NCBI GenBank assembly: GCA_947396885.1 | Contig: OX377202.1 | Span: 28,325,407 to 28,389,406, forward strand | Length of the DNA stretch: 64,000 bases | Direction: 5' to 3' | DNA from: Heligmosomoides polygyrus polygyrus | Taxonomy: Eukaryota; Nematoda; Chromadorea; Rhabditida; Heligmosomidae | Shown: positions 10,202-22,000 of the stretch, piece by piece | How positions within the stretch are numbered: position 1 is the first letter of the stretch | How the letters are laid out: the number at the start of each line of letters is the position of its first letter | Notes under the pieces: model-generated | Databases searched by the model: none | Told to the model about the DNA's origin: nothing | The model's input: only the letters and a program-made list of their open reading frames with translations | Made by a program: the position numbers and the translations under genes

Positions 10202-12090
10202 CTATAAATAGCCTCCCAACGGTCAACACAAAAATATCAGTTACCTTTGTAGTACCTTACACTACTCTATATTGACCTTGTAACCTCACTAATCATAAGA
10301 ATAACCACAAGTACTTATATATGCTATATATGCTCTCTGTACAGAAACATGCGGCCACAGAAAAGTGCTTCGAGGCCCTTGCGGGTCGCCCACAACTACT
10401 CTTTTAATGACATTTTTGAGATCTTTGTAAATTGAGCATATTGACGAATAATTAAACAAGGACTACAAGCATAACAAAAAACATGGAAAACACGGGCGCT
10501 ATTGTTATAACAGCGAGAGCTTCCTCAAGACAGATGTCAGCGGAGGCAAGTAAAACTGACCATGTCATGCTATCCTTCGCATGGTTGTCAATGTCACTTA
10601 CTCTTCAGCTTTTGCTTTTTTATTTTTCAAATTTCATGTTCACTACATTCATCGAAAGCAATGATCATCTAGGTTTGCAAGCAGTAATTAACTTCGACCA
10701 TTTTCATGTCTTTCCCATTGACTAAAGAGTGTAGGATGACCCCTTCCAGCGCCAGTGTCGCGTAAAGAAAGGCTTATGGTCAGAACAGTAGACGGTCTGG
10801 CACATAGTGCAAACAGGTGCTGGAGGTAATACTGTAATTATCTGGAAAGGTGAAATCCGTCCAGCACACGAGCATCTATTACCTGTTTAGGGCTTTGAAA
10901 TGTAATCCTCCTGAGGACTACATATGTGGCTTCAAAACCTATGGATGCCCCTAACAGAAGTTCAAACCAACCAAGAAGGACATAGGTCTTTTAGAAAGGA
11001 TGTAGATAATTCAAAACAGTTTCAACGGGATGCACGTGATGAAGTTCTTGAGTCGTAGCGCCATTTCAAACGGTGCTCAACGGATTGTGCTCAGTGCTTT
11101 TTTTTCACGAATAGAAGAAGAATAGCTGACTTCATCATGATGTACTAACATCATGCAAATAAGGTTTCCGTCAACCCAACAAAGTTCTTTGATGGGATAC
11201 TGACAAGATCCGGGGGACGAAGGCTGAAATCGTTAAATCGCGACTCATCGACAGGTCAGATTTCTCAACCTATCGAGTTCTCAACCTGAAGTGATTGACA
11301 GCGACCCTTCCTTCTACTTCTACTTCTTCTAGCGACCTACTTCTATGCACTTACAATTGTAAGTGCATACAAATTTTGATAATCATCTTCATGATCACAA
11401 ATTACAAATCACTGCTCTATCCTAGCGTTCCGAGGACTCCAATCATCGTTCAGCATTAGCTAGTAATTCATCAAAGGCGAACAATTACGTCCGAAATAGG
11501 CAATTCGTATCAGAATGCGCTGCGGGTTATTCAAAAATTATTCGCTCAGATGACATGTATACCAATAGCAGATTAATTGCCGACAACATGGAAATACTAG
11601 CTACCATAAGTGGTATGGGTCTTAGGCGACTGAGTTCTTTCCTATCTTGAGTGTCAAGCGTTGAATAAAATCTCTTCTACTTAACTTGCCGCATAACTAA
11701 GCTGCCATCTGAGGTCTGCCTTTTAGATGAATGCGAAAAGTAGAACAGAATTTTAGCTGTGCTTACCTCTACCAAGTACCCGTGATATAGCTGGTCGGTA
11801 TAACCGTGCGATCATTGTGCTGAAAACAACTTCTTTAGAAGGCAAGAATATAATTCCTTCTCTGAAACTGCGAAACTCCTTCCGAACGGAATTCGCACCC
11901 TATGACATACCTACGGGAAAACATAAAACTGCTAAACTTATAAGAGAGATGTCACTGAAATATGCCCATCAGCTAGCGTGCCCTAACGCAATGCCGCGCC
12001 CCATTCGTAAAGGTCTCGAACGAAATTTTTTCTTTACGCAAAATAATCATAGTTCTGTAACAATACGAACTCGACCAGTGTCCTTCATTG
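10202..12090. other. Spacer upstream of recognised frataxin exons
   Basis: No exon was recognised with confidence. The missing frataxin leader exon and promoter may lie here (minus strand). A short CTTCTACTTCTACTTCTTC pyrimidine repeat is at about 11308-11330. Confidence 0.4.
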
Positions 12091-12094
12091 TCTA

Positions 12095-12480
12095 AAACAT
12101 GCGCACAAGGATGCAGCTGCTTTTATGTTCCTTTCTAGTAAGACTCTGACGGTTGCCAGACGCAAAGTAAGCGACCTCCTCGGGTCCAAACTGATCATTG
12201 AACTTTTCGCTTTGAAGATCACGCCTCAAGCTACAAAACAGCTGGTAGTCAGGAGCGGAGTCAGGAGAATAAAGAGCATGGAGTAGGACTGGTATCCGAG
12301 TTCGCCAATCTTGCGCCGGCTCAGCTTTGCGATGGGTGGCATACTTCGCTCGATCCACGCTCGTTTCAGACGAATAGCGTCGGGCAGCCTCCGAAGTTCA
12401 GCAGCGCAACCTGGGCCATCATTGTGTGCCCAGCAGGAAGAAACTTAAGCATGGCGTTTCCTCGGAATCTCGACAACAAA
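12095..12480 (-). pseudogene. Mariner transposase C-terminal remnant
   Basis: Reading the minus strand across several frames gives FLPAGHTMMAQV (the LLP..TI.A block), then a degenerate helix, LYSPDSAPDYQLFCSLRRDL in place of the usual [16 protein letters not shown] signature, and FASGNRQSL. The fragment covers roughly the last 120 residues of a mariner transposase with several frameshifts. No intact ends were identified, although a G16 run and GACAGGGATTGCACC inverted repeats (12533-12551 and 13066-13082) lie next to it. Confidence 0.7.
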
Positions 12481-12579
12481 AGAGTGGGACCTTCTTCTCG
12501 AGTCGACCATCTTTCGGCTCTGTTGGAAGCGGTTTGGGTGCAATCCCTGTCGGGGGGGGGGGGGGGGCAGTCCATTTCA

Positions 12580-13550
12580 ACTTTTAAAGAAATGCAACAT
12601 GCACCACAACATATGAATATGTATAAATATGCTTACATTATCCATTGCTGTCTTTCCAATACCAAAATCAGCTTTCTAAATTGCTTTCCTAGTCGGGGGG
12701 AGGGAGTAATGAACACACAGCAAATTGAACAGAAACCTGTAACAATATCAATACTATAAAACCACGAAAACACGTTAAAGCAACGTTATTACCTTAGTCA
12801 ATTAGTGCATAGCGGTTTGCGATTTCTTTCCAAAGCAAAAAAGCAAATAGAGTTTTGGATCACAACCGTGCTACAGTCCATAGTGCCCCCCCCCCTCCTC
12901 CACCGTGCATAGTCCCATATTAAAACTTTTTCAGTGTTTCAGCATAACGCTCGGACATTTCCAAAGGAGGGGATCAGGTAAGTTAAGCCATTCATATGTT
13001 GTATTGCATGTTGTATGAACACATGCGTAGCTATCGTTAACAATTCATAATGGTCTGGCCCCCCTGACAGGGATTGCACCGCGGTTTGCGGATCGCCCAT
13101 GTACTCGTGGGTAGTCGCCTTGGTAGGAAGACAAGTGCATGTCCAGTTACATCAGAAATGGCCTAGTTCAGTTCACCATAGGTGTAGGACACACCAGTGC
13201 TGCATAAAACTTCAGATTCGTACAACACAAAACGTTGTACAGTGCTGTCATACATGGTGACCTTCAGCTAACCCTTTTTGAGCAGCAGTTGCTTACAGGC
13301 GCTTACATCAGAAATGACCTGGTACAGTTCTGTATGTTCAGTCCTAGCACTTCTGTTCTGTTCTGTCCAGTACTAGACACTCGATCCGACGCCGATTCGA
13401 ATAAATAGAATCCGTCTTTTTGTTTCAAACCTGGTTAAAAGGATTGTGCGAACATTGTGATTTTTGAAAAGCCTGAATCATAGGGTGACTCAGAAAGGGA
13501 TGATTTTCGCCAGACAGCATCTTCGGGTATCATCATTACCATATATAATC
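12580..13550. other. Spacer with G/C homopolymers and a short palindrome
   Basis: No gene was recognised. It contains a C10 run at 12886-12895 and GTACAAC...GTTGTAC at about 13218-13241. Confidence 0.4.
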
Positions 13551-13569
13551 GAGAGAGGCATGAGTCACT

Positions 13570-13920
13570 GTCCGACGACATGTTTGCACTCTTATGTGAA
13601 GCCAATGTGCACTCTTATGTGAAGCCAGCATGCACTCTTAAGTGAAACCAACATGCAGTCTTATGTGAAGCCGGCCGCGCACGCTGCTATGAAGCCCGCC
13701 GCGTGCGCAGCGTTCGCTACGTCCGCTGCGTCGACTGCGCACGCTGCGTCCGCTACGTCCGCTACGTCCGCTGCGTCTGCCGCATCCGCTGCGTCGGCTG
13801 CGCTGAAGCTTGCCACGTCCGCCGCGCTCAAGCCAGCCGCGCTCGCCGCGTCCGCCGCGATAACTCCGCCGCGTCCGCTGCGCCCGCCGCGTCTGCCGCG
13901 CTAACTGCTGACGGCGCATG
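13570..13920. repeat. Short tandem repeats: ~24-bp units then GCTGCGTCC-type alanine-codon repeat
   Basis: About four units of GCACTCTTATGTGAAGCC at 13587-13672 are followed by roughly 200 bp of degenerate 6-9 bp units (GCTGCGTCCGCTACGTCC). The plus frame reads as Ala/Ser-rich and the minus frame as Arg/Gly-rich. No flanking exon or domain supports translation, so it is treated as low-complexity DNA. Confidence 0.75.
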
Positions 13921-14074
13921 AACTGTCGATGGTGGCATGTTGATCCCATGTAATGTGTTTATGAACAGACTGCCAAAGGGATGCAAAGCAGAGAACAGTG
14001 TGCGATTGCTCTCGGTACGGGTTCATTGACCTTCACCCTCCATTTTCACTTCATTTTTGCATCCGTCACTTACT

Positions 14075-14541
14075 CCATTTTAGGGCGCTATGTGACAACG
14101 GAGGGGTTGGTGAAATTCAAAAAAATATATATGCCTAGGTAGACATTTATGTAAGCAATACAAAACCACTTACCATTTAACCGGAATGGTCCTCCATGTT
14201 GCTTGGGGGGGGGGATCGCCCGAGTAACTTAAAGCCTGAGGAGAGATACTCCTCTTTTTAATTTGCTTCCAAATTTTGGGCAAGGGAAGGGACTCCGGGG
14301 TGTAGGCTATGTAAACACGGGTGCGTAACTCGGCCACACCCCGGAGTCCCTTCCCTTGCCCAAATCTATGCTCTGAGAGCACAGAACAGATACTCGGACG
14401 ACCCCCCCCCAAGCAACATGGAGGACCATTCCGGTTAAATGGTAAGTGGTTTCGTATTGCTTACATAAATGTCTACCTAGGCATATATATTTTTTTTGAA
14501 TTTTGCTAACCCCTCCGTTGTCACATAGCGCCCATTTTAGT
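14075..14541. mobile_element. Large palindromic element (foldback), about 467 bp
   Basis: The arms 14075-14215 and 14400-14541 are nearly perfect reverse complements, including AACCACTTACCATTTAACCG and TGCCTAGGTAGACATTTATG. Inside them is a second palindrome, 14278-14306 with 14336-14365, whose arm contains CAAGGGAAGGGACTCCGGGG. The junctions of the outer arm carry a G10 run on one side and a C9 run on the other. The inner palindrome has a diverged relative at 26185-26300. No protein motif is present. Confidence 0.88.
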
Positions 14542-14624
14542 CTGCATTTCTGAATTTTCACACTGCCGCTGACCTTTTCCTCACCCATTTTCATTTCTGT
14601 TTCAATCTATGCACATGCTATGGA

Positions 14625-15640
14625 CTACGTTCCTAGCGTGACCCGCCACACCCGAAGCCGGCGAGCCTGGCGAGGCGCACGTCTAGCGTACGGCGACGGC
14701 GAAGCCGGCGACGGACGCTGGCTGAGGAACCATCCCAAACTATGTTTGGGCTACGTTATATCGTGGCCCGCCACACCCGAAGCCAGCAAGCCTGGCGTGG
14801 CCCGCATGTCCAGCGTACGGCGCCGGCGAAGCCTGGCGTGGCCCGCATATCAAGCGTACGGCGCCGGCAAGCCTGGCGTGGCCCGCATGTCCAGCGTGCG
14901 GCGCCGGCGAAGCCGGCGACGGACGCTGGCTGAGGAAGCATCCCAAACTATGTTTGGGCTACGTTCCTAGCGTGGCCCGCATGTCCAGCGTACGGCGCCG
15001 GCGAAGCCGGCGACGGACGCTGGCTGAGGAAGCATCCCATACTTTGTTAGAGCTACGTTCCTAGCGCGGCCCGCCACACCCGAAACCGACAAGCCTGGCG
15101 TGGCCCGCATGTCCAGCGTACGGCGCCGGTGAAGCCGGCTTCGGGTATGGCGGGCTACGTTCCTAGCGTGGCCCGCCATACCCGAAGCCGGCAAGCCTGG
15201 CGTGGCCCGCATGTCCAGCGTACGGCGGCGGCGAAGCCGGCGACGGACGCTGGCTGAGGAATCATCCCTAGCTACGTTTGGACTACGTTCCCCAGCGTGG
15301 CCTGCCATACCCGAAGCCGGCAAGCCTGGCGTGGGCCGCACGTCCAGCGTACGGCGCCGGCGAAGCCGGCGAGAGACCCTGGCTGAAGAAGCATCCCAAA
15401 CTATGTTTGGGCTACGTTCCTAGCATGGCCCGCCAAACCCGAAGCCGGCAAGTCTGGCGTGGCCCGTATGTCCAGCGTACGGTGCCGGCAAGACTGGCGT
15501 GGCCCGCATGTCCAGCGTACGGTGCCGGCAAGACTGGCGTGGCCCGCCACACCCGAAGCCGGCGAAGCCGGCAAGCCTAGCGTGGCCCGCATGTCCAGCG
15601 TACGGCGCCGGCGAAGCCGGCGACGGACGCTGGTTTCAGA
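14625..15640. repeat. GC-rich satellite array, ~40-bp units in higher-order mixture
   Basis: Roughly 1 kb is built from two intermixed modules: a 40-41 bp unit (CGTGGCCCGCATGTCCAGCG plus TACGGCGCCGG) and a longer module with GACGGACGCTGGCTGAGGAA and CCCAAACTATGTTTGGGCTA. The second recurs near 14712, 14921, 15013, 15243 and 15375. Internal GCCGGCGAAGCCGGC palindromes are frequent. ORFs up to 219 codons cross it, but they follow the repeat period and have no family resemblance. Confidence 0.9.
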
Positions 15641-15644
15641 TAAC

Positions 15645-17330
15645 TGAGGGTCCTTGGAGTTGCTATCGTAGCGGCGGCGCGGTGCCTCACGAGCCTTTGT
15701 ACACCAACGATGCCATTTCAAACCAGCGGTTCGGGACGCAGTGGATAGTGAGTGGCGTTGCTTCACGCGAGGGAGCTTGGGGGGGGGGGGGGGGGTTCGG
15801 TCCTCGTGGATTGCGGTACCCTTGCATTTCAACTCACTACTAGAAATTTGAAATTTTGAGGGCTCCGGACGTCTACGCAATTTGCGGACATATCCTGCAC
15901 ATCTTCCGGCTGTATGTTGTGCAGAGTAACTTTGTTTAGCCTTTTCTGTTATTGACCAGTTTAGCCAAAACGCAATGGGAAAGATATTCAACATGATGAT
16001 GTATAGACGTTCAACACCAGTGATACACAGGCACAAAGTGCTTGAAGCAGGACTGGTCACAACACAGACAGCGTTTTGAACTCGGACCGGCTCCTCGGAT
16101 CACGTGGCGATTCAATCTACTATAACTCGATGGAAGACCTTCAGTGTTCGAACTACACCTTCGGGTGCCACCGGCCAGATTCAGCCGGACAACGTGGGCA
16201 TAGATCCCTATATCACTCGCCTTCCCTCTTTTCAGACCCAACCCTTGTAAGCGGTGAATACCCTTTACCTGTCAAAATCACAGCACGGAATTCCACAATT
16301 TTACGCAGTTTTACTCACATTGAGGCTCTACCGCTCCCCAATTAAGAGAGCGCCTACAGAACTACCCGACAGACCTTCCATAACTCCGTTCTTGAAAGCG
16401 CCAGCACAATCAGATACGATTCTCGACACCTCTGAGCCATTCGCAAACACAGAAGACAGCATGTAGTTGAAGGAATTTATTACCTTGCGTAAAGCTATCA
16501 TAAGTATAAATCCACAGTAATGAATGAAGAGCACGACTACCCGCTTATGATGAATTTTCCTTGGACAATCGTAGATAAATGTTCGTATGAAACATATGCG
16601 AGACGAACCCTAGACAGGGAACTGGTTCACAACCAGGACAAACCTCTGAGGAATCTTTTACACAAGAGTGCTCCATAACGGAATGAAAAAGACGGCTTAT
16701 GAGCAGACTAGGTGAGGGCTAAGCTCCTTCTAGGTACTCAGCCTAGTTGGAAAGGAGGAGGGGGGGGGGGTGTTTCACTTTGATTGTGAGACCTTTTACA
16801 ATGTCGGAATCACAGGTTAGCACTACTGACTAGTTGAACGTACAATGAAAGGAATGAACGAATGAATGAATGATTGCGATATGCGGGTGTGTTTGTAACA
16901 TAGTAGAAGGAATCATGAAACATGGCGACAATACCCTAAGAAGGGAATCGGCTCACAGAAACCAATGATCACAACATAACCTGGATATGACCAATATCAA
17001 TATATGCCAAATAATCTCCGCATGTCAAATCACAATTAGACACAATAAACTCTTCGCGAAGGCAGATTTGTACACGCAAAACATTTTGACGCACAAGTTC
17101 GACCACACGGAACGACAAAACGGAAGCCGAGATGTTCGAGAGGAAAGAGACGAAGGGTGAGCGGAACGAGCGGCAACTATGGGAGCTTCTACGTGACGCT
17201 GGGACTACTCACAGGCGAGACAGGCGCACGGATATGAAGGAGGAGTGAGGCTGAAGTGAAACAGAGCACTGTTCTCGTGGTGATCTGACTGCAGGTGCCG
17301 TCACCGTGGGTCCAGGTTGCCAGACATACA
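15645..17330. other. Spacer, no gene recognised
   Basis: It contains a G17 run (15779-15795), a G11 run (16760-16770) and a short GAATGAATGAATGA microsatellite near 16858-16873. No exon or transposon was recognised. Confidence 0.4.
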
Positions 17331-17339
17331 CTGTGCTAA

Positions 17340-17770
17340 TCGATTGTAACGACAGCGCGCACATCAACGAGCAATCATACTCATGCGTATCGATTGGATT
17401 GAAGTGTCAATCAATAGACTACACTGAAACGTCGAATAACGCCGCCAGACCAAGCTAGCTTACTCATTAGCAAATGCGAGATGCGCCTGAACGCCGGGTG
17501 TCTTTACGCATTCGATTAATCATGAGTATCGATTGGCTAATATCTGGGCCACCCCATCGATATGGGCGGACTTCATAACGCATCGACTAGCTGAAGTATA
17601 GCCTCTGTTTTAAGCGGTAATCAATATACTGTGCTTAGGTTAAGTCTAGCTTGCAATAATCGCTCCACTTTACTCAGTTGTTGAGGCAAAATACGCATCA
17701 TTATCACTCGAGCATATTGATTCATATCGATTGGAGCAGTAATCAATACTCCGGAGCCCAAGACAAGTTG
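17340..17770. repeat. Diverged repeats with TATCGATTGG core
   Basis: TATCGATTGG occurs near 17396, 17533 and 17729, with nearby TAATCAATA or TCAATCAATA partners, spaced about 140-195 bp. This suggests an old tandem repeat; the unit is not well defined. Confidence 0.4.
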
Positions 17771-17779
17771 CAATGCTCA

Positions 17780-19050
17780 CGGAAGGCTAAACTCGCAAGA
17801 GAACTCCTTCATAGGAACAAGAACTCTGAAGTATCACACCTTCGCCAGATTCAAAAGCCTTTCATACAAGACTTCATCGGTACAGCACACCGTTCACACC
17901 CTAGCGTTCTAGTAGATAATCATGGAGGGTGTGGAAATCATTACAAGGCAGGATTTATACCTCACCATCAGTCGCCTGGTGGCGTGTTATTATTCAAATC
18001 ATTCTCCGCTATCGATAGGTTCCGCCGCTTTATCCATAAGGAATGCTTTCACAACGCCACGCTGTCTAGCGGCTGAACTATAACTGCGGTCTTCCCCATA
18101 TTTGTTCAAACGTTGAACATTTACGCTGCCATCGTAACAATCGCCAGCATACGCAGCATAAGGAAGAGCCTTCCTTCCTCTGTGAACTTATAACCCGTTT
18201 ATACTTTGCGAACAACACGGCTGGGTGCTCTCATCCATTATGCCGCGTACCCTTAAGCCTTCCACACGTTTTTCGTCTAGGGGACAACCCCGTCCCTAAT
18301 CATAGGACGAGGGGAGCTCGCCATTGGCAACGATCGGTGCCGCTCCTTCACAATTCCATTTACGAATCGGCGGCATCGCAAATGCCGCTGCGGCAATAAC
18401 GATTCAGATCATTATTCCCGCAGCCGTGGCTTTGCCGCCGGCAGAGTTATGTCAGCACTCTAGACGGAAATGCTAGAAATAAGAGATTGGCCCGAATAGC
18501 GGCAGTGGGTCCCGACTGGAAAGAGTGTGCCGTGTCGCCCGCTCTGCCGCCACAAGAAGAGAATGTGGGAAGCGCCACGATAAAAGTTGGTAGGGCGTCG
18601 CACTACCTGCCCCTCGCGTGCCGCAAAAGTGTGCTAAGGCCTCAATTGACCAGTCCTGCTTGCAGTATGAATTATGAATCGTCGCATATCCCCTAACACA
18701 CTTGTTGCTGGGCTTCTAGTCTGGCTCCTGATGACCTACGGCGACGTCATCCTAGAATTCTTGGGGATGGAATGCATGTCACTATTTCTCAGAAGCTTGA
18801 AGCTCACGACGTCAACTGGTAGTGGCCATCTTATCACGCGTTAGTCCTCCACAAAAAGACCTAGCATCGACGCGTACTCAAACTAGAGGATTCAGATCAC
18901 CGCTTCAACTTCGACGATGAAAAAGATTACGGGGAGAAACAAGCGGGGATTCCTCACGGCTATGGAGTCACGGAACACCAAATATCAGTGTCTTCAGAAA
19001 TCTGACATACAGCCGACGAGGTGGAAGCAAGGCACCAGTTCCATGGGCGC
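17780..19050. other. Spacer downstream of the glucosyltransferase gene
   Basis: No gene was recognised. The 18290-18620 part is GC-richer, with several GCCGCTGCGG-like palindromes, but no RNA gene could be called. Confidence 0.35.
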
Positions 19051-19055
19051 AGCGG

Positions 19056-22000
19056 CTAGGAGGACTTGATCTTGCCTCCCCAGTGCAGTCGAAACCGTCC
19101 GTTTCTCCAGCGAATGTTCGGAGTCAGTATGGCTCCAATGTATATCAGCGGCGCCAATCCTTCACGAAACGCCCACGCTCGAGCGAATTTTGGCAGCCGG
19201 TACGGCAAAGGCCCGTTCTGAAACCAAAATCTTTCATATGATTAGAAATGAAATCGAATTTGTCGTTCATGAAAAAGAGGAATTTGCTGCTTTCCAAAAA
19301 TGAAATGGAATTTCCCGTTAAAGTGGTTGAGGACAGAATCATCAAAAAGACCTGGTCAATTGGTCGTGAAGCCCATACGAATTGATAGCGCTCGTAAAAG
19401 TAGAAACCATTAAAATAAGCCAATATATACAATTTCAAGGTCAAGTCGGTGACATTTCAAATCAAATGACACTTAAAACAAAGTTGGACACATTTCTAAT
19501 CAAATTGGACTATCGTCTGAGCAAGCTCGAGCCTTTTTAGGTCAAAATGAGCAGACTTGTATGAACCGCTATTGACCTAGCAGACGATTTGGCGCAAGTT
19601 CAAAGAGGCAGACTTGCTCCCATCCTTCGTCGTTACCTTATGTTATGTCAGGTTACATTTGCTCATCCCATCCCATCCAAAAAAGGTCAGCAGCAAAAAA
19701 CTTTAGTAAAACTAACCTGTATTGATCGATTCAACGCGTAGTCACACAAAAACCATGCTATACAGTGCACTGCGTAGTAGGCGAAAGGATTGACGCTGAG
19801 CAGGTGTCTGGCGCAAAGGCAACCGATGAGGCCGGACATGAAGCAGTCCTAAACGACCGGGGATAAATAACCACGTAAACAAAGCAAAACAATCCGCAAA
19901 TGGTAAACCAAACAGGAGGGGACATCTCACACGGACCCGGAATCTGGGCATCATAGTCTCCTCCATTCCGGGCCTATTCATGCCTCACTTGCAACGAGAT
20001 GAGTGAGGGTGTACGGCACCAGCTCGCTTAGTACCATTTATTCACATGGGTCTTACTAGCGAATATAAACTTTCACATGGATCTTACTAGCGAGTAAGGA
20101 CGTAGAAGCTTAATGAAAGGAACAACACATACCTGAAGAGGCTCCACGAGCATCATATGAGGTAGCATCGCTATGCGTAACTGCATCCATCGTCGAATTC
20201 TCGCGTGAAACTTAGCGACCGACGGTTCTGCACCGTTCTGGAGAGCTGGATGCGTGGAAATCGCAGACCGCCAACCACTAAACGAATAAAACTCGTTCGT
20301 TTCGCGTAGCTTTTAGAGTGTCCAACATCTATTCGGTCAGCACAGACCGTTGAATACACTCTACTTTAGGTTTGTATGAATCAAACAACTGGAGAACAGC
20401 TTCAGAAGGGACAAAGAAACTAACCGACGACTGAACTCCAGCCCGATGAAGTAATCTTCGGCCAAGACGTCGCTGAACGCCTAAAGATAACAACAATTTT
20501 CACGAAAAGACTTTAAAATAACAACAACAAGAATTTTCTACCAAGATAGGATACTATTGAAAATAAGACACATCAGTCAGTCAGAATCTCCAGCTAACAA
20601 AATTTCGTGCATTGGAACTACGAAGAACTGATGTCACGAGACCTACTGCACGGCAAACTGCCTGCCCCACATTGTTAAACAACACTCCCAGGACTGATAT
20701 CACCCATCAGGTTTTCCATCGATGCTCACGTAAAGATTAAAAAAATAAGAGGTAGACTGATTGGTAAACATAAAAATCGAAATAACCAGTTCTATACGCA
20801 CGATGAATATACAGTGCAACTCACTGGTAATCCTCCACATTCATCCAACACGAACTTTCGCATCAAAGATGACATCCCCGTTGAGCAGACGAACTGCATG
20901 CAGTTGCCAGCCAGATAGATGCGACCGTGACTGGTTCCGAAATAAATCTGAAAGAAGTTGTACAATAGCAATAGCGACTACTGCACTGCCACGAAAGTGC
21001 TGGCTGTTTTTTTTGTTGTTGCAAAATTCAAGGTTAAAATAAGAGGATCGTTGGTCTAACAACGTTTTACACATCGTTATAACCCGGTTTTGTTGCCACC
21101 AAAACTCTACTGCCGGGCGGGACCCGAACCCACCCTTCCTGCTGACCGGGCAGGAAGCTCTACGCCATTACACCACCGGCGCTGTTTGATTGAGTGTAAC
21201 ATTCTATCAAGACCTTCAGCCTAACTGGTTCCATGCGGATGTCAGCGGCCGGCTCATCCAAATATGCGGGTGAGTTCTGATGGGTCCCGAGACTGTGGAT
21301 GTGCGTTCAAATGAAACAGCTCCGGTGGTTGTAAAGGTGTAATACTGAATGGATAGCAGGGGTGACGTTCAGGTCCCGCACGGTGCTAGAGTTTTAATCG
21401 CAGCAAAACATCGTTATAACAGCTCACGACTTCAGTAACAGCCATTAGAGGCTTAAGGAGAAATGGCTCCAATCATTTCTACCACGACTTGCTATAGTCA
21501 TTCAACTTCTTCAGGTCAGCCCCACAATGCATGAAAAGCCACTTCCCACATGAAAAGCCTGAGATGCAAAACTCATAGCGTCAGCTGTCATTTTCATCAA
21601 AACCAACTAACCTGGCAAAACCTTTCCCTACACACATTTCTAATCTCTCCCCCACGTCATCTCCATTCACCGGTGAGAGCAACCGGCCACGATGAGAGGT
21701 ATTTTAGATGTTGTGTTTGATTAAACTGCCCGTAATGGCATAAGCATCCCGGCTGCATAGCAGGGTTGTGCTTTCAAGTCCCGTCTGATACATCGCAACA
21801 ATGCATCCTTATAACCGTCTACGTCGCCTGTTTTTGGACTTAAACTTGTACCCGAACGACACATTAGCCAGCTGTGGCGAAGGACAGCTATGTATCTTAA
21901 GTGTCTGCTAGCGACCAAACTAGCAAGCCTTCAATCGCTGGCGGCGGAGGCTTGTCTAGGCAGGATAGAAGACTGACTTGTCCGTCGACTAGATAGCTTA

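Noticed and set aside
12533..13082. Inverted TGCAATCCCTGTC repeats as transposon ends
   Set aside because: The matched arms are only about 20 bp next to G/C runs, and the interior shows no consistent element; too weak to call.
13638..13949. Arg/Gly-rich minus ORF and Ala/Ser-rich plus ORF
   Set aside because: Both come from the same short tandem repeat; no splice sites or flanking coding sequence support either.
15401..16060. 219-codon minus ORF over the GC-rich satellite
   Set aside because: It follows the satellite period, runs out into unrelated sequence and has no domain. Multiple frames are open for the same reason.
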